From: Bathynomus jamesi
Taxonomy: Eukaryota; Arthropoda; Malacostraca; Isopoda; Cirolanidae
Assembly: GCA_023014485.1 (NCBI GenBank)
Contig: JAJOZX010001859.1
Span: 619,501-683,500 of the forward strand
Length of the DNA: 64,000 nt
Direction: 5' to 3'
Shown: piece by piece, positions 1 through 10,392 of the stretch
Layout of the letters: the number at the start of each line of letters is the position of its first letter
Numbering within the stretch: position 1 is the first letter of the stretch
The notes under the pieces: generated by a model
The model's input: only the letters and a program-made list of their open reading frames with translations
What the model was told of the DNA's origin: nothing
The model's database searches: none
Translations under genes and position numbers: made by a program

Positions 1-27
1 TATTATATTGATAGATTAACTAAATAT

Positions 28-77
28 CCGTATCCGCGGATATTGAAATAAAAATCCGCATCCGCATCCGCAGATGT
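28..77. repeat. CCGCAT/CCGCGGAT short array
   Basis: Several tandem ATCCGC units lie around a CCGCGG palindrome, directly before a TA microsatellite. A similar GC-rich hexamer array in an AT-rich background occurs at 27789-28307, where it belongs to a hAT-type non-autonomous element. This may therefore be a subterminal end of a related element running off the left edge; that assignment is an inference. Confidence 0.45.
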
Positions 78-82
78 TAAAA

Positions 83-86
<4 letters not shown>

Positions 87-152
<66 letters not shown>
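87..152. repeat. (TA)n microsatellite
   Basis: About 65 bp of nearly pure TA with one CATA interruption. The ORFs with Tyr-Ile runs called here are translations of this repeat and are not genes. Confidence 0.95.
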
Positions 153-159
<7 letters not shown>

Positions 160-1000
160 CACGGAGCAGGGGCGAAACAATACAAGAACAAAAAGAAATT
201 GCATCTCACAAATCAAATCAAGGTAAGTCAGTAAGCATAAAGGAGTGAAAACTATAAAACAGGATCATGCAGATAATGGCTCCAGACGCATATACAACCA
301 TCCTATAAAATGATTCAACATGATGAAGAACGGAACGTGTCGATATAACGCAAACTGTTACTACGTTTCTTTTATGTGCTCAGAGTCAGTCAGGGAGAGA
401 AAGTGTTTTTATTTCCACATTAAAGATACGCAAAGAAGAAAGAGAAAAACACCTCAAATTCCAAATAAAAGTGACATTATTAATGAAAAATATTTTTTTT
501 AGGAGAAATGAGAAATATAGAGGAACAACTATCACTTCTAATGAGAAAAGATCGTACTCGGCAGCATTATATACCACCAGTAATACATATACCATCCATT
601 AATCCATACACCATCCATTAATTCATACATCATCCATTAATTCAACACCATTCACAGTTAATTCAACAACCATAATGGTACCAATGATCACAACCCTAGT
701 AATTTCAAGTGTAACAGCCCACCTAATAACACCAATCACAAACCAACAAAACTGACCTGATAACGACGAATGTCCAGTGAAACCGAACACAAATAAACAC
801 AAATATACAAATAAACGAGAATTGTCCACTGACAAAGCAGATTGCAAAGTGCAATACCTACGAAAGTTAGTTTTGCAAACCAACACAGATATCTTATGTG
901 AAAGAAGCTGTGAAAACTGCATTGAAGACACTTAAATAGTAATAAAGAACTAGTACATAAGTAGAGCAGATGGACTGGCTAGAAAAGGAGGAGGGTGTTG
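153..1000. other. No recognisable feature
   Basis: AT-rich sequence with short ORFs only. There is a small direct repeat of a CATCCATTAAT-type unit at about 590-640 (three copies). I see no domain, RNA gene or clear terminal repeat. Confidence 0.6.
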
Positions 1001-1490
1001 TACTTACATGAAAAACACATACATAGGTGAAACGAAGATAAACAAATCAAAACGCACAATCGAAATTCTTATTTTAGAAGCAAAAATACTGAACCTAATT
1101 ATTATAAACGCGTACAGACCAAGAAACACTACAAAAGATGAATTTTAATTCGTTATAAAGGAAGTAGAAACGCATTAAAATCACTTAAAATTCCAGCATC
1201 AAATATATTAATTTATGGGGATTTTAACTTTCTGCTCATAATATGGAAGAAAAATTAAGATATTTCCGTTGAGAAGATCCACGTAACATTACAAAAGACG
1301 ATAGAATTCAACTAGAAATGCTACTAGATATAAAAGAAAATTATACACTTATCCAAGAAATTTGGGAAATGACTAGAAAGGAGAATGTTTTGGAGTTAAT
1401 TTTAACAAATAACAATGACATAATAATAAATAAAAACGTAACACAAATTAATTTTACTGATCATAATTCACTCGTCATGCAAATAAAGTG
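1001..1490 (+). pseudogene. Decayed non-LTR retrotransposon endonuclease
   Basis: Reading the plus strand across stops gives fragments typical of the AP-endonuclease domain of LINEs. An INAYRPR segment lies near 1108, ILIYGDFNF near 1205-1230 (the GDFN core), and a TDHNSLVM segment near 1457-1485 (the catalytic SDH position with S to T). In order and spacing this matches the domain of Jockey/CR1-like elements. Frames are broken by several stops and no RT follows, so it is an old fragment. The RT C-terminus at 11790-12720 could belong to a related family, but nothing links the two. Confidence 0.65.
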
Positions 1491-2220
1491 AGAAAACAGA
1501 AGACCAAGAGAGAGAGAGAGAAGGAATATTTGAAGGATTACATATGAAATTAAAGGAAGTACTGTAGATTGAGAATTGCTATTTTGCAAAAAACAGAAAA
1601 AATACTACGTATAGTAAAAAACAAGACTAAACCCATATTACTGAAACATGTTTCGAAGATTTAAAAAAGAAAACGTAGCAAACTCAAAAGAAAAACCGGA
1701 ACGTTATTTAGTCAACGAAAACAAACCATAAAAAAAAATCGACAGATGCAATTCGTCTCTGAACGCAAAAGTGTAAAGAACTAACACTACACTGAGTGTG
1801 GAATGTGGTGAGTCTGAGGGAAAATGCTGCAAGGAAGCTGAAAACAGCCTGAGATGCCAGCTAGTTGTTTATAAAGAGGTTGAGAATATGTCGCCTTTTG
1901 ATTAGTAGCTGTAAAGAAAACTCTTAAAACTGAGATTTTATGCAAGAAAGTCTTGTACACAAAAAAAATATGCTGATTAAAGTAGCAATAAATGTAAACT
2001 AAAAACGAAAATAGTCCTTACGTAAAAGATATTTTAACTAAAAAATAAGATGAAACTATAATAATTTGCATTACATTTCATTTTTTTTAAGTACAGTACA
2101 GTGAAATATCAGAATATGCTGCATATAAAATCTTAATAAACTTTTCATTAAAATGAAAATAATCCAGTAATGAAGCCAATAAAGTGTTAATATTTAGGGA
2201 AGATTATCATGTATCAGATG
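1491..2220. other. No recognisable feature
   Basis: AT-rich sequence. A short GA-rich stretch lies at 1506-1524. I found no ORF, repeat or terminal inverted repeat that I can name. Confidence 0.55.
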
Positions 2221-2221
2221 C

Positions 2222-2300
2222 CAGCGCTCGTACCTTAGTTGATATCACCATTTCTTTACAAGCGAAGTGAAGACACCGACGTTCAGGGTTCGACTCCCGA
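2222..2300 (+). repeat. Candidate tRNA-derived SINE head
   Basis: A B-box match, GGTTCGACTCC, lies at 2287-2297, followed by a CCGATAGGG segment. A weak A-box-like TAGTTGATATC lies about 50 bp upstream and a stem-loop-like TTTACAAGCGAAG between them. The rest does not fold as a functional tRNA by eye. This is probably a SINE head derived from a tRNA. Confidence 0.4.
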
Positions 2301-2968
2301 TAGGGCTAGTGATAATAATCCACAAGTTAGCGTAATTGGCTACATTAGTTAGCCTGAGCACTGTGCCACTTTTTGGCCCTACTGCCTGATTATTATCACT
2401 ATCAGAAAAATAAGCTTAAAACCTGAAAAAAAAAGTATGAAAAGGTGAATGAGGAAGCGAGTTTGACTGAGTGCCTACGTAATGAGTTTCTTCAGATAAA
2501 CTGATCGGAAAAAGAGGATCTGTGTGCCGGTGAATGTTGGTGTCTGTGGTCGTGGTACCTTATTTGGAACATTTTCCTTCATGAGACCTTAAAACTTTAT
2601 CTGAAACTGTACATCAAATTTAATAATAAACAAACTCAACTAGTTTGAAAAATGCCACCTGCGAAAGACAAATATTTTTTCTGCCTATAAAAATAAACCT
2701 TAAAAAACGGAACAAGAATGATACACAAAACATTTAGCGTTAAAAATTCAAAGTTAAAAAAAGATATATATATATATATATATATATACTGTATATTTAG
2801 CGGCAACTTTTAACATGTACACTGAGAAAAGAATTTTCATCAAGAAAGTGGGAAATTTTTCCATCGAACAATTGCTGGCCTCAGTTGATGACAGTATTTT
2901 CATCAAACTTTGAAGCTTGATGAAATATGAATACTTTTCGCGGAACTTTTTACCTGAAAATAATTTAA
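2301..2968. other. Mostly featureless, short TA tract
   Basis: Nothing identifiable except the TA run at about 2764-2789. Low-complexity AT-rich DNA. Confidence 0.5.
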
Positions 2969-3340
2969 TCGAAGTGGGTGGCCCCATCTATTGGAGAAAA
3001 TGTCAGTTAAATATCGTTTCAGTTTATTTTCATTAACTGTGTGTAATTCCATGCATATCAATTTTATGATAATCAGAAACAATATATCATAGGAACAACA
3101 ACTTAAGCTTAAAGCTTAAATACATTAGAAATAAATTTACATTACTTCGGTGAGGTTCGAACCGATGCGACTGAAGATTCGAATATATGCAAGCTGCCAC
3201 GTTACACAATCGTCCATGAGACATTAAAATATGCTGAGAGAGTTTTGTACTGTATATGTAATATTTCGGACTGGTTTCAGTATGTATATTTTAATATGCA
3301 TATTGTTTCTGTTTATATACTTTATTTTACGAAAGTAACA
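2969..3340 (-). repeat. tRNA-derived SINE-like repeat, copy 1
   Basis: The minus strand carries a B-box GGTTCGAACC (complement of 3157-3166) and an upstream tRNA-like segment beginning GTCTCATGGACGATTGTG near 3220. The copy is collinear with 49122-49740. Both share a leader with CCATCTATTGGAG, the stretch ACATTAGAAATAAATTTAC, the tRNA-like part, and a trailing TATATTTTAATA stretch. Two dispersed, diverged copies of the same composite unit support a repeat family, and the promoter boxes support a pol III origin. Confidence 0.65.
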
Positions 3341-3510
3341 CGTGAAAAATATTTATGATGAATAAAACCACGAAGGAAAGGAAACAGGGAGTGGTGCTCA
3401 AGCGCTTTCGTCTAATGACATCCTCAGGAACACTAAAGTACATAAAGAGTTGAAGGCTATATATAGGTTACAAAAAAAAAGTGTATATATATATATAGTA
3501 TAGAAATAAG

Positions 3511-3890
3511 AAATTGTGGGAGGAGCATACACATTTTTAAGGAAAACTCCCAATTTTAGCACTTTGCTCGAATTCAACACAAGCTCAAATGAATTGTTTA
3601 CAACCAGTTTTATAGATAATACCTAAATGATATACTACACGTATAGGTCACAAAAATTATATAAAAATAGAAGAACAATTAAAGAAATAAAATAAAAATA
3701 AAATGAAAAATATAAAAATTGTAAGAGGAGCATACAAATTCAAGCTCAAATGGATTATTTACAACCTATTTTATGGATAATGCCTAAATAATATATGTCA
3801 CAAAAAATAAAAATAAAGAAATAAAAATAAAAATGAATTGAAAAATAAAAATAAAAATTGTAAGAGGAGCATACAAATTTATAAGGGAAG
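3511..3890 (-). repeat. Tandem deletion derivatives of a Penelope-like 3' end
   Basis: A unit beginning AAATTGTRRGAGGAGCATAC occurs at about 3511, 3716 and 3855. In the first two copies the 3' UTR segment is followed by GTTTACAACC and TATTTTATRGATAAT, which match a stretch inside the GIY-YIG coding region at 4216-4250. The units are therefore 3' ends with the intervening coding part deleted, joined head to tail. Penelope-like elements are known to sit in partial tandem arrays, which fits. Confidence 0.6.
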
Positions 3891-3892
3891 AA

Positions 3893-4440
3893 TTACCAAA
3901 GATTTAGCACTCTGCCTTTCTTGTTTAAATCTCTTCTGAACGAATTAAAAACAACGGGATCGAGTTGGAAGAGACCTTTGCTCATGTTAAAGTTATTTGT
4001 AATTTGAATAACAGCAGACTCAAGAATATTTCTATTAACAATGTTGCTAGAATGAAACAAAACTGAAGCATTATTCCAATCAATAGAATGGGATAATTCT
4101 GACAAATGGACAAAAAGAGCACTGGACGACTGTCCCGTTCGAACGGAATATTGACGCTGTTTTACACGCGTGTGCAAATCCTTTTCCGTCTTACCTATGT
4201 AAAAGGAATCACATTGTTTACAACCAATTTTATAGATAATGCCTGAATTATTGGTAGGGCTATTTATTACTATGATATTTTTCACAATGTTGTTATATGA
4301 AAATACTAAATTAATATCCAAAAGTTTAAGTACATTGGCAATGCCTAAAAAGCCCGGGAAAAATGGAAGTACTAAAATATTCTTTGACAAAGTGCGAGAG
4401 TTATTTACTCACACGATAGAAGGTTCGTTTTGCCTTGTTA
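3893..4440 (-). pseudogene. Penelope-like element, GIY-YIG endonuclease C-terminus
   Basis: The 165-residue ORF contains the linker INSPTNNSGIIYKIGCKQC followed by FYIGKTEKDLHTRVKQR. This is the GIY-YIG core with the Tyr-Ile-Gly strand and catalytic Arg. The downstream SHSIDW and ESAVI segments are typical of the C-terminal endonuclease of Penelope-like retroelements, where it nicks target DNA. The RT domain that should precede it is absent: the element is truncated near 4440, where an RTE endonuclease in the opposite direction begins. Confidence 0.85.
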
Positions 4441-4503
4441 AGACAAGGTTCCAAAAGCGCAGGTGGGTAGCACAGAATTCCTTGCGACATCAACAAAAGA
4501 GTA

Positions 4504-5260
4504 AAGATTGGTACGTGGAATGTAAGAACAATGTACAGACCAGAAAAGTTAGAAAACATCAAACAAAAGATGAATAGACTGAGCAGGAGCATAGATGTCA
4601 TGGGGTTGTCGGAAGTCAGATGGTGAGAAGGAGATTTTATTAGTGGAGACGTGAGAGTGATTTAATCTGGTGGCGACAGGGCTGAGAGAGGAGTTGATAT
4701 TTTACTTAGAGGAAGGATAAGAAACACCGTAGAGGAGTTAGGCTGTGTGTCAGATAGAATCATGTGGATAAGAATGAAGGGCGAAAAAGTAGATACATTT
4801 GTCATGCAAGTGTATATGCGAACAAGCGCCCATCCGGAAGAAGAGGTAGAAGAAATGTATGATAGAATAGAGGAAATAATTGAAGCCCATGGAAGAAATG
4901 CTAACGTAATAATCATGGGGGACTGGAATAGTGTGATTGGAGAGAGGAAGGGAGGTTGGACGTTGGACCATTTGGATTAGGTAGAAGAAATGAAAGAGGA
5001 GAAAAGCTAGTAGAATTTTGCAGAAGGCAAGAACTCATGGTGACTAATACTTGGTTCCAAAATCACAAAAGAAGGAGATACACATGAAAAAAACCAGGAG
5101 ACTCTGAAAGATTCCAAAGTGATTTTATTTTGGTAAGACAGAGATATAAGAATGCAGTGAAGAACTCGAAAGCTTATCCTGGAGTAGATGCTGACTCCGA
5201 TCATAACTTCGTGATAATGGAAAATATGGTGAGGTTGAAGACTGAAAAAAGATAAAGTAG
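4504..5260 (+). pseudogene. RTE-like LINE, endonuclease domain (first block)
   Basis: The segment opens with GTWNVRTMYRPEKLENIKQK, the first motif of the AP endonuclease of RTE-type LINEs (the kind often misannotated as craniofacial development protein 2). MGLSEVRW follows near 4600. The ORF at 4747-4980 gives DRIMWIRMK, VYMRTSAHPEEE and NVIIMGDWNSVIGE, the GDxN core. The end of the domain near 5190 is frame-broken (ADSDHN-like residues). Stops after SEVRW and after DHLD show it is dead. The protein continues past the Merlin insertion at 6856. Confidence 0.85.
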
Positions 5261-5710
5261 GGAAGAAATGGGATACTGAAAAACTGAAGGGAGAACAAAG
5301 GATAGTTTCTGCTAAAAAAGTGAATGAGGAGATAAGGAGGCAAAGAAATGACGGCCACATTCATATGACAAGTGAAGAAAGATGGTGTAGACTGAGAGAT
5401 ACAATAAAGAAGAGTGCACAGGAAAATATCTGTTATGTGAAAAGAGGGGTAATCTCTAGGAGTGCTCCATTTTTCAATATTAAACATACACTCATAAAAC
5501 ATATACCATTTGAAAGCTCACATTTTTCTGAGTCTAAAAATGTAGTAATCCAAAAGTGTCAGTGGCAAATAAAAAGTAACTAGGTTTAATTATTTGACGC
5601 GTGACGTCATTAACTACATTATAAAGGTTGGCTAAGTTATAAATCTTCAGTCCTGTGATTTTCATGACAATTTTGAGAATTTAGTTAAATTTTTAGTACA
5701 GCATAAACTT

Positions 5711-6548
5711 GTGCTCGGCATTTTGGAATGCCCCAAGTGTAAGACAAAAGGGAATATTCGTAAATGCATTATAGACTACGGTAAAAAAGCTTTCCGGTGC
5801 ACATATTCCAAGAAAGGTCCTAGAACTGGCAAAATTTCTAGGAGTAATTTTTACCAAAGTATTTTTACAAATACGTTCTTTGAAAACTCGAAATTAAGTA
5901 CAGTGAAAGCTTTAATGTTTGTGAAATATTTTTGCCACAATAAACTAAGCCAGCAAGTTGTTATTAATGAACTAAATATTTCGCAACAAACCTTCACGGA
6001 TTGGTCATCATTTTGCCGAGAGGTGTGCATGAACTATAGTTATAACTCTAGTGACAAACTAGGTTGGCCGGGTAAGACAGTGGAAATAGACGAGGCGAAA
6101 TTCGGCAAGAGAAAATATCACGTAGACAGGGTCGTTGAAGGTCAATGGGTTTTTGGAAGATATGAACGGGGTTTCAAGAAAATATTTTTAGTACCAGTGC
6201 TGAACCGCAGTGCAGACACGTTATTAACTATAATCAAGGAGTGGATTGCACCCGGCACAACCATCATTAGTGGTTGCTGGAAGAGCTACAATTGCCTTGA
6301 AAAAGGTTATAGACATCTTACTGTCAATCACTGTCAATTTCGTGGACCCTATCACCCAAGCTCATACCCAGAATATTGAGAGGACGTGGAGAGATGTACG
6401 TCAATTGACACCAACATACGGCAGAAGGAAAACATTTTTTGTTGGCTATTTAGCACGAAGCTATTTTCTTAAAGCCAACCCGGACGTACCTCTACGTTTT
6501 CATAAATTTCTTCTGGAAGCTGCACGACTCTATAATCCAGGTTATTAG
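5711..6548 (+). pseudogene. Merlin transposase (DDE, ISXO2-like), broken
   Basis: An N-terminal CxxC zinc-ribbon-like segment (CPKCKTKG) precedes the DDE domain. The signature KTVEIDEAKFGKRKYH holds the first Asp and QWVFGRYERG follows. The region TTIISGCWKSYNC should carry the second Asp, but that residue is Gly. A frameshift at about 6345 moves to the frame giving VDPITQAHTQNIERTWRD, with the catalytic Glu in the NIERTWR motif. About 275 residues in all, near the normal family length. Two independent lesions make it inactive. Confidence 0.9.
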
Positions 6549-6604
6549 GTAAGTGTTAATATATACATGTACCAAGTCGCAAATACTGATTCAGGGGATA
6601 TATA

Positions 6605-6740
6605 TGTGGGTTAGGTTAGGTTAAGTTAGGTTGTTAGGTTAGGTTAGGGTATGTTAGGTTAGGGTAGGTTAGTTTAGGTTAGGTTAGGTTTGGTTGGTTA
6701 GGTTAGTTTAGGTTAGTTTAGGTTAGGTTAGGTTTGGTTT
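6605..6740. repeat. Degenerate TTAGG-like array inside Merlin
   Basis: Roughly 25 imperfect GGTTA/TTAGG units interspersed with GTTTA variants. The motif equals the arthropod telomere repeat, but the array lies between the Merlin transposase and its right terminal repeat, so it is part of the transposon and not a telomere. Similar arrays appear at 43183, 49360, 50800, 54930 and 57205. Confidence 0.85.
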
Positions 6741-6855
6741 TCTTATTTGCTATTGATACTTTTAAAATGTGAGTATTTGTGAGCTTGTGAGCTTGTGAGC
6801 TTTCAAATGGTATAAGTTATGAGTGTATGTTTAATATTGAAAAATGGAGCGCTCC

Positions 6856-7914
6856 TAGATATTTACCGAAAAGAGAAGTAATAAGGAAACCCTGGATCAC
6901 TACAGAGATGCTTGACAAAATGGAAGGAAGAAGAAAATGGAAGAGCATAAATACAGAAGAAGGGAGACAACGATACAAATAGTTGAATAACGAACTAAGA
7001 AGAGAAACTGATAAGCAAGAGAGATGTGGCTCGAAGAGTAGTGCAGGGAAATGGAGGAATTAGAAAGGAAAGGAAGAACTGATTTAATGTACCGAAAATT
7101 TAAGGACATAAATAGATGGAAAAGAAGTAGCTTGGGAGTGCGAGAAATAGAAGGGAGAAATGGGGAAAAACTGTATGATAAAGAGAACAAACCTAATAAC
7201 ATCGAAATGGAGGAAGTAGATGAGGTGGAAGTAGATTGTATGGGACCGGACATATTGGAAAGAGAAGTAGAGATGCCTGTAAAAGACCTAAGAAATGGCA
7301 AGGCTCCAGGACCAGATGATGTACCAGCAGAACTTCTGAAAAGTCTTGAAGGTGATGCTAGAGAGGTGAATGTATTGTGCAGAAACATGTATGAAGGTGG
7401 AGACTGGCCTGCTGACTTCATGAGCGTCTCTATGATTACTATCCCCAAGAAACAGAGAGCCACCAAGTGTTCAGAATTTCGAATCATAAGCTTGGTCAGC
7501 CATGCATCAAAAATAATGCTAAGGATATTAACCAGAAGACTAACGAACAGAGCTGAGCAGTACATTGGAGAGGATCAGTTTGGATTTAGGTCAAAATGCG
7601 GAACAACAGAAGCTATTGGTATTATGAGAACGATGGGAGAGAGAGTGCTGGAACATGATCAGGAAATGTTTGTTTGTTTTATTGATTTTGAAAAAGCTTT
7701 TGACAGTCCACTGGAGGAAACTAATGGAAATATAGAAGAATATTAATGTTGACTGGAGGGACTGTAGGCTGATAAAAAATCTATATCTTGGGCAGAGTGT
7801 GAATGTTAGAGTTGCAGGAGGAGAATCGGGGCCTGGATTGGTTGGGAGAGGAGTCAGACAAGGATGCTCCCTGTCCCCCTGTGTTATTTAACATCTATGC
7901 GGAAGCAATGATAA
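6856..7914 (+). pseudogene. RTE-like LINE, linker and reverse transcriptase (second block)
   Basis: Continuation of the LINE at 4504. The linker has KPWITTEML and a Lys/Glu-rich helix. The RT core gives NGKAPGPDDVPAELLK, a PKK segment, RIISLVSHASKIMLRIL, EDQFGFRSKCGTTEAI, and FVCFIDFEKAFD with the first catalytic Asp. After a frameshift near 7705 the frame gives RGVRQGCSLSP and FNIYAEAMI. The reading is then cut in mid-domain by the 7915-10389 element and resumes at 10393 with IEAFSDLEEG. The transposition role is lost through stops and two insertions. Confidence 0.9.
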
Positions 7915-8152
7915 CACCTGTCCGCATGAAAATCGATTTCTTTCTTTTGAGTTATGATTCCGAAGTAGTTCCCTGCGCTGAATTCAAAAATGCCACCAGT
8001 TTTTTTTCTATCACCCACAGCAGTTTTAAAGTTATTAGCAAAACAATTTTGGGGCGTTTTGTAATTTTTTACCTTTTTTATCTTTAATTAATTTCGTTTT
8101 TTCATATTTTTCAGATAGATAATTCTAACATTACGTCTTTAAAATTTTAATA

Positions 8153-9829
8153 ATGGCTTCTAGAGGATGTACCCATCGTCCAGACATATTTTGTTATATT
8201 TGTGGTCGGTATGTTGTTGTAAAACAAAGGACAAATGTAACGACCTTCATTAAGAGAGCTTATCATGCTTATTTTGGAATTAAATTAGGAGATCAAGACA
8301 AAAGTTGGGCTCCACACAAGGTTTGTCTTACGTGTGTTGCGGCACTAAGGAATTGGAGCAAAGGTAAAAAGAAAAGTTTGCCATTTGGGATCCCTATGGT
8401 ATGGCGCGAGCCTAGAAACCATACCGACGACTGCTACTTCTGTTCTTGCAATGTTAAAGGTTATAATGCAAAGAATAAAGAGAGCCTTCAATACCCAAGT
8501 CTTCCATCTGCAATAAGGCCGGTACCCCATGGTCCAGAAGTTCCTATTCCCCGCCCACCCGAGAGTCTAGATCAATACAATTCAGATTCTGATTCAGCTC
8601 CAAATCTAGACAATGATGATGTTTATGAACAGCCAACAGCTGACCGAGATCCTCCTAAACCATTAACCCAAGCCGAACTAAATGACTTAGTCAGGGATTT
8701 GAATCTGCCTAAGGACTCTGCAGAACTTTTGGGGTCTAGATTGCAGGAGAACAATTTATTGGCATCCGACACATACTTCGCTTGGTACAGAAATCGTGAG
8801 AAAGACTTCGTGCCTTTTTTCGAAGAAGATGGTCCCTTGGTATTTTCCAAGGACATCACAAGATTAGTGTGCAAGCTAGGCATCGAATACCAAACCAGTG
8901 ACTGGAGGTTGTTTATAGATTCCTCTAAAACCAGTCTAAAAGGAGTGTTACTGCACAACGGTAACAAATATGCATCAATCCCAGTGGCCCATTCTACTCA
9001 TTTAAAAGATACCTATGATAACATGAAACTGCTTCTGGAAAAAATTCAGTATCAAAATCACAGATGGATATCGTGTGGGGATCTCAAAGTCCTTTGCGTG
9101 TTACTTGGGCAGCAATCAGGATACACTAAGATGCCATGTTTCATCTGCGAATGGGATAGTCGAGCACGTGACCAGCACTGGAAGAGGAAAACTTGGCCTC
9201 CTAGAGAGAATCTTACCCCAGGATCAAAGAACATTTTACATGAACATCTAGTTGAACCAAATAAAATCCTCCTACCACCCTTGCACATTAAGTTAGGCTT
9301 GATGAAGCAGTATATCAAAGCATTGAATAGAGAAGGTGAGTGTTTCAAGTACATTTGTTCAAAATATCCAAAGATTAGCTACGAGAAAATAAAGGAAGGT
9401 GTTTTTATAGGTCCTCAGATTAGAAAGTTATTGACAGACGATCATTTCCTGAACACAATGACCAATAAAGAAAAAGAAGCATGGCTTGGTTTCAAAGATG
9501 TTGTTGAAAACTTCTTGGGAAACTACAAAAGCCAAAATTATGAAAGACTGGTGGAAAATATGCTTAAAAAGTTTTGCGCCTTAGGCTGCAACATGAGCCT
9601 GAAAGTTCACTTCTTATTTTCGCATCTTGACCGTTTTCCCGAAAATCTCGGAGATGTCAGTGAGGAGCAAGGGGAACGATTTCACCAGGACATCAAAACC
9701 ATGGAAAGAAGATATCAAGGAAGATGGCATACAAATATGATGGCGGATTACTGCTGGAGTCTGCAACGAGATCAACCTAACGCACAGCATAAGAAAACAT
9801 CAAAGAAGCACTGGTTTAGTCGTCATTAG
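8153..9829 (+). CDS. Intact transposase-like protein of unassigned family (558 aa)
   Basis: Uninterrupted ORF whose start MASRGC is also found, out of frame, in the copy at 19613, supporting this ATG. The N-terminus is Cys-rich: C14xxC17, C58xxC61, H90 and C94xxC97 suggest two zinc sites. An acidic spacer (about 140-170) and a helical LTQAELNDLVRDLNL segment follow. The C-terminal half has FIDSSK (D256), CGDLKV (D310), CFICEWDSR (C329, C332), LHIKLGL (H378), VHFLFSHLD (H486, H491) and SEEQGERFHQD (E504, E505, E508). This spacing looks like an RNase H-type DDE fold with a CxxC/H insert, as in hAT-like enzymes; that is an inference. Its position as the only ORF inside terminal repeats supports a transposase role. 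It is the only undamaged long gene in the window. Confidence 0.8.
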   Translation: MASRGCTHRPDIFCYICGRYVVVKQRTNVTTFIKRAYHAYFGIKLGDQDKSWAPHKVCLTCVAALRNWSKGKKKSLPFGIPMVWREPRNHTDDCYFCSCNVKGYNAKNKESLQYPSLPSAIRPVPHGPEVPIPRPPESLDQYNSDSDSAPNLDNDDVYEQPTADRDPPKPLTQAELNDLVRDLNLPKDSAELLGSRLQENNLLASDTYFAWYRNREKDFVPFFEEDGPLVFSKDITRLVCKLGIEYQTSDWRLFIDSSKTSLKGVLLHNGNKYASIPVAHSTHLKDTYDNMKLLLEKIQYQNHRWISCGDLKVLCVLLGQQSGYTKMPCFICEWDSRARDQHWKRKTWPPRENLTPGSKNILHEHLVEPNKILLPPLHIKLGLMKQYIKALNREGECFKYICSKYPKISYEKIKEGVFIGPQIRKLLTDDHFLNTMTNKEKEAWLGFKDVVENFLGNYKSQNYERLVENMLKKFCALGCNMSLKVHFLFSHLDRFPENLGDVSEEQGERFHQDIKTMERRYQGRWHTNMMADYCWSLQRDQPNAQHKKTSKKHWFSRH

Positions 9830-10026
9830 TCAGATCTACCTTCGTAGTCATAAGTCTTTGGAATAAGTCCTGAAATGTTTGCAAGTAAAGAAGGTAAATA
9901 TATTTTGTTTCTTTCAGTTATTTTTTTTGTTCTTTCATAAACAAGCAATATGTTTGTCCAAGAGCTAGGAGCTATTTAATTCTGCTTTAATTAGGTTTTA
10001 CTCTATCACCTAAAGATTTCGTGTTA

Positions 10027-10263
10027 CAAGGGGTGTTGTAATACCTCATCTGTCCCCAAATGTTAACCACCCATTGATGGGAGGGGAGAGAGTATTTTGC
10101 TGGGAACGGGACTGGTTGTTATATATATTTACCCTACATTATTATGTAAGCGTTACTGTAGTCTATAACAACAAAATTTATGGTTTAGCATGTGCAATCC
10201 AATGTTGGTCTCGATAAGATGGTTCACATTTGGGGATAAATGGGAGATTTATGACACACCCTG
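10027..10263. mobile_element. MITE, mariner-type ends, inside copy 1
   Basis: A 237-bp unit flanked by TA on each side. The left end CAAGGGGTGTTGTAATACC runs to CCCCAAATGTTAACC. The complement of the right end starts CAGGGTGTGTCATAAATC and runs to CCCCAAATGTGAACC. There is no ORF. It sits between the stop codon and the right end of the 558-aa element, so it arrived later. Confidence 0.8.
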
Positions 10264-10392
10264 TATTAAGAAAACCATACGTGATAGGGAAAAACTAACC
10301 ATATTTTTGAGATCAGCGCACTCAAATTATATAGAATCACCAACTAGTTTGTAAAAATCGATCGACAAGTTTTCAAATGTGTACTGGTGTAA

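Larger units (their letters stand above)
5459..6855 (+). mobile_element. Merlin (IS1595/IS1016-like) DNA transposon
   Basis: Terminal inverted repeats of about 64 bp open with GGAGTGCTCCATTTTTCAAT at 5459, and the complement of the right end at 6855 opens GGAGCGCTCCATTTTTCAAT. They stay alike through GAAAGCTCACA. Inside are a transposase remnant and a TTAGG-like array. Removing the element rejoins the RTE frame as VISRYLPKREVIRKP. The host duplication is unclear: CTA or CTAG flanks both ends, whereas Merlin elements usually make 8-9 bp duplications. Confidence 0.9.
7915..10389 (+). mobile_element. Unassigned cut-and-paste-like transposon, copy 1
   Basis: The ends are inverted: CACCTGTCCGCATGAAAA at the left, and the complement of the right end reads CACCAGTACACATTTGAAAA. 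Both continue to an ATCGATTT stretch. A second, subterminal inverted pair (7975-8030 and 10266-10312) shares CGCTGA, then CTATCAC. The flanks read TAA on both sides (7912-7914, 10390-10392), and removing the insert plus one TAA restores the RTE frame FNIYAEAMI-IEAF. It holds one long ORF and a MITE in its 3' region. I cannot assign it to a named superfamily. Confidence 0.8.

Noticed and set aside
6605..6740. Arthropod telomere or subtelomere
   Set aside because: The TTAGG units are few and degenerate and lie inside a Merlin transposon with both terminal repeats.
8345..9354. Minus-strand ORFs inside the 558-codon gene
   Set aside because: Shadow frames of a long, conserved plus-strand gene.
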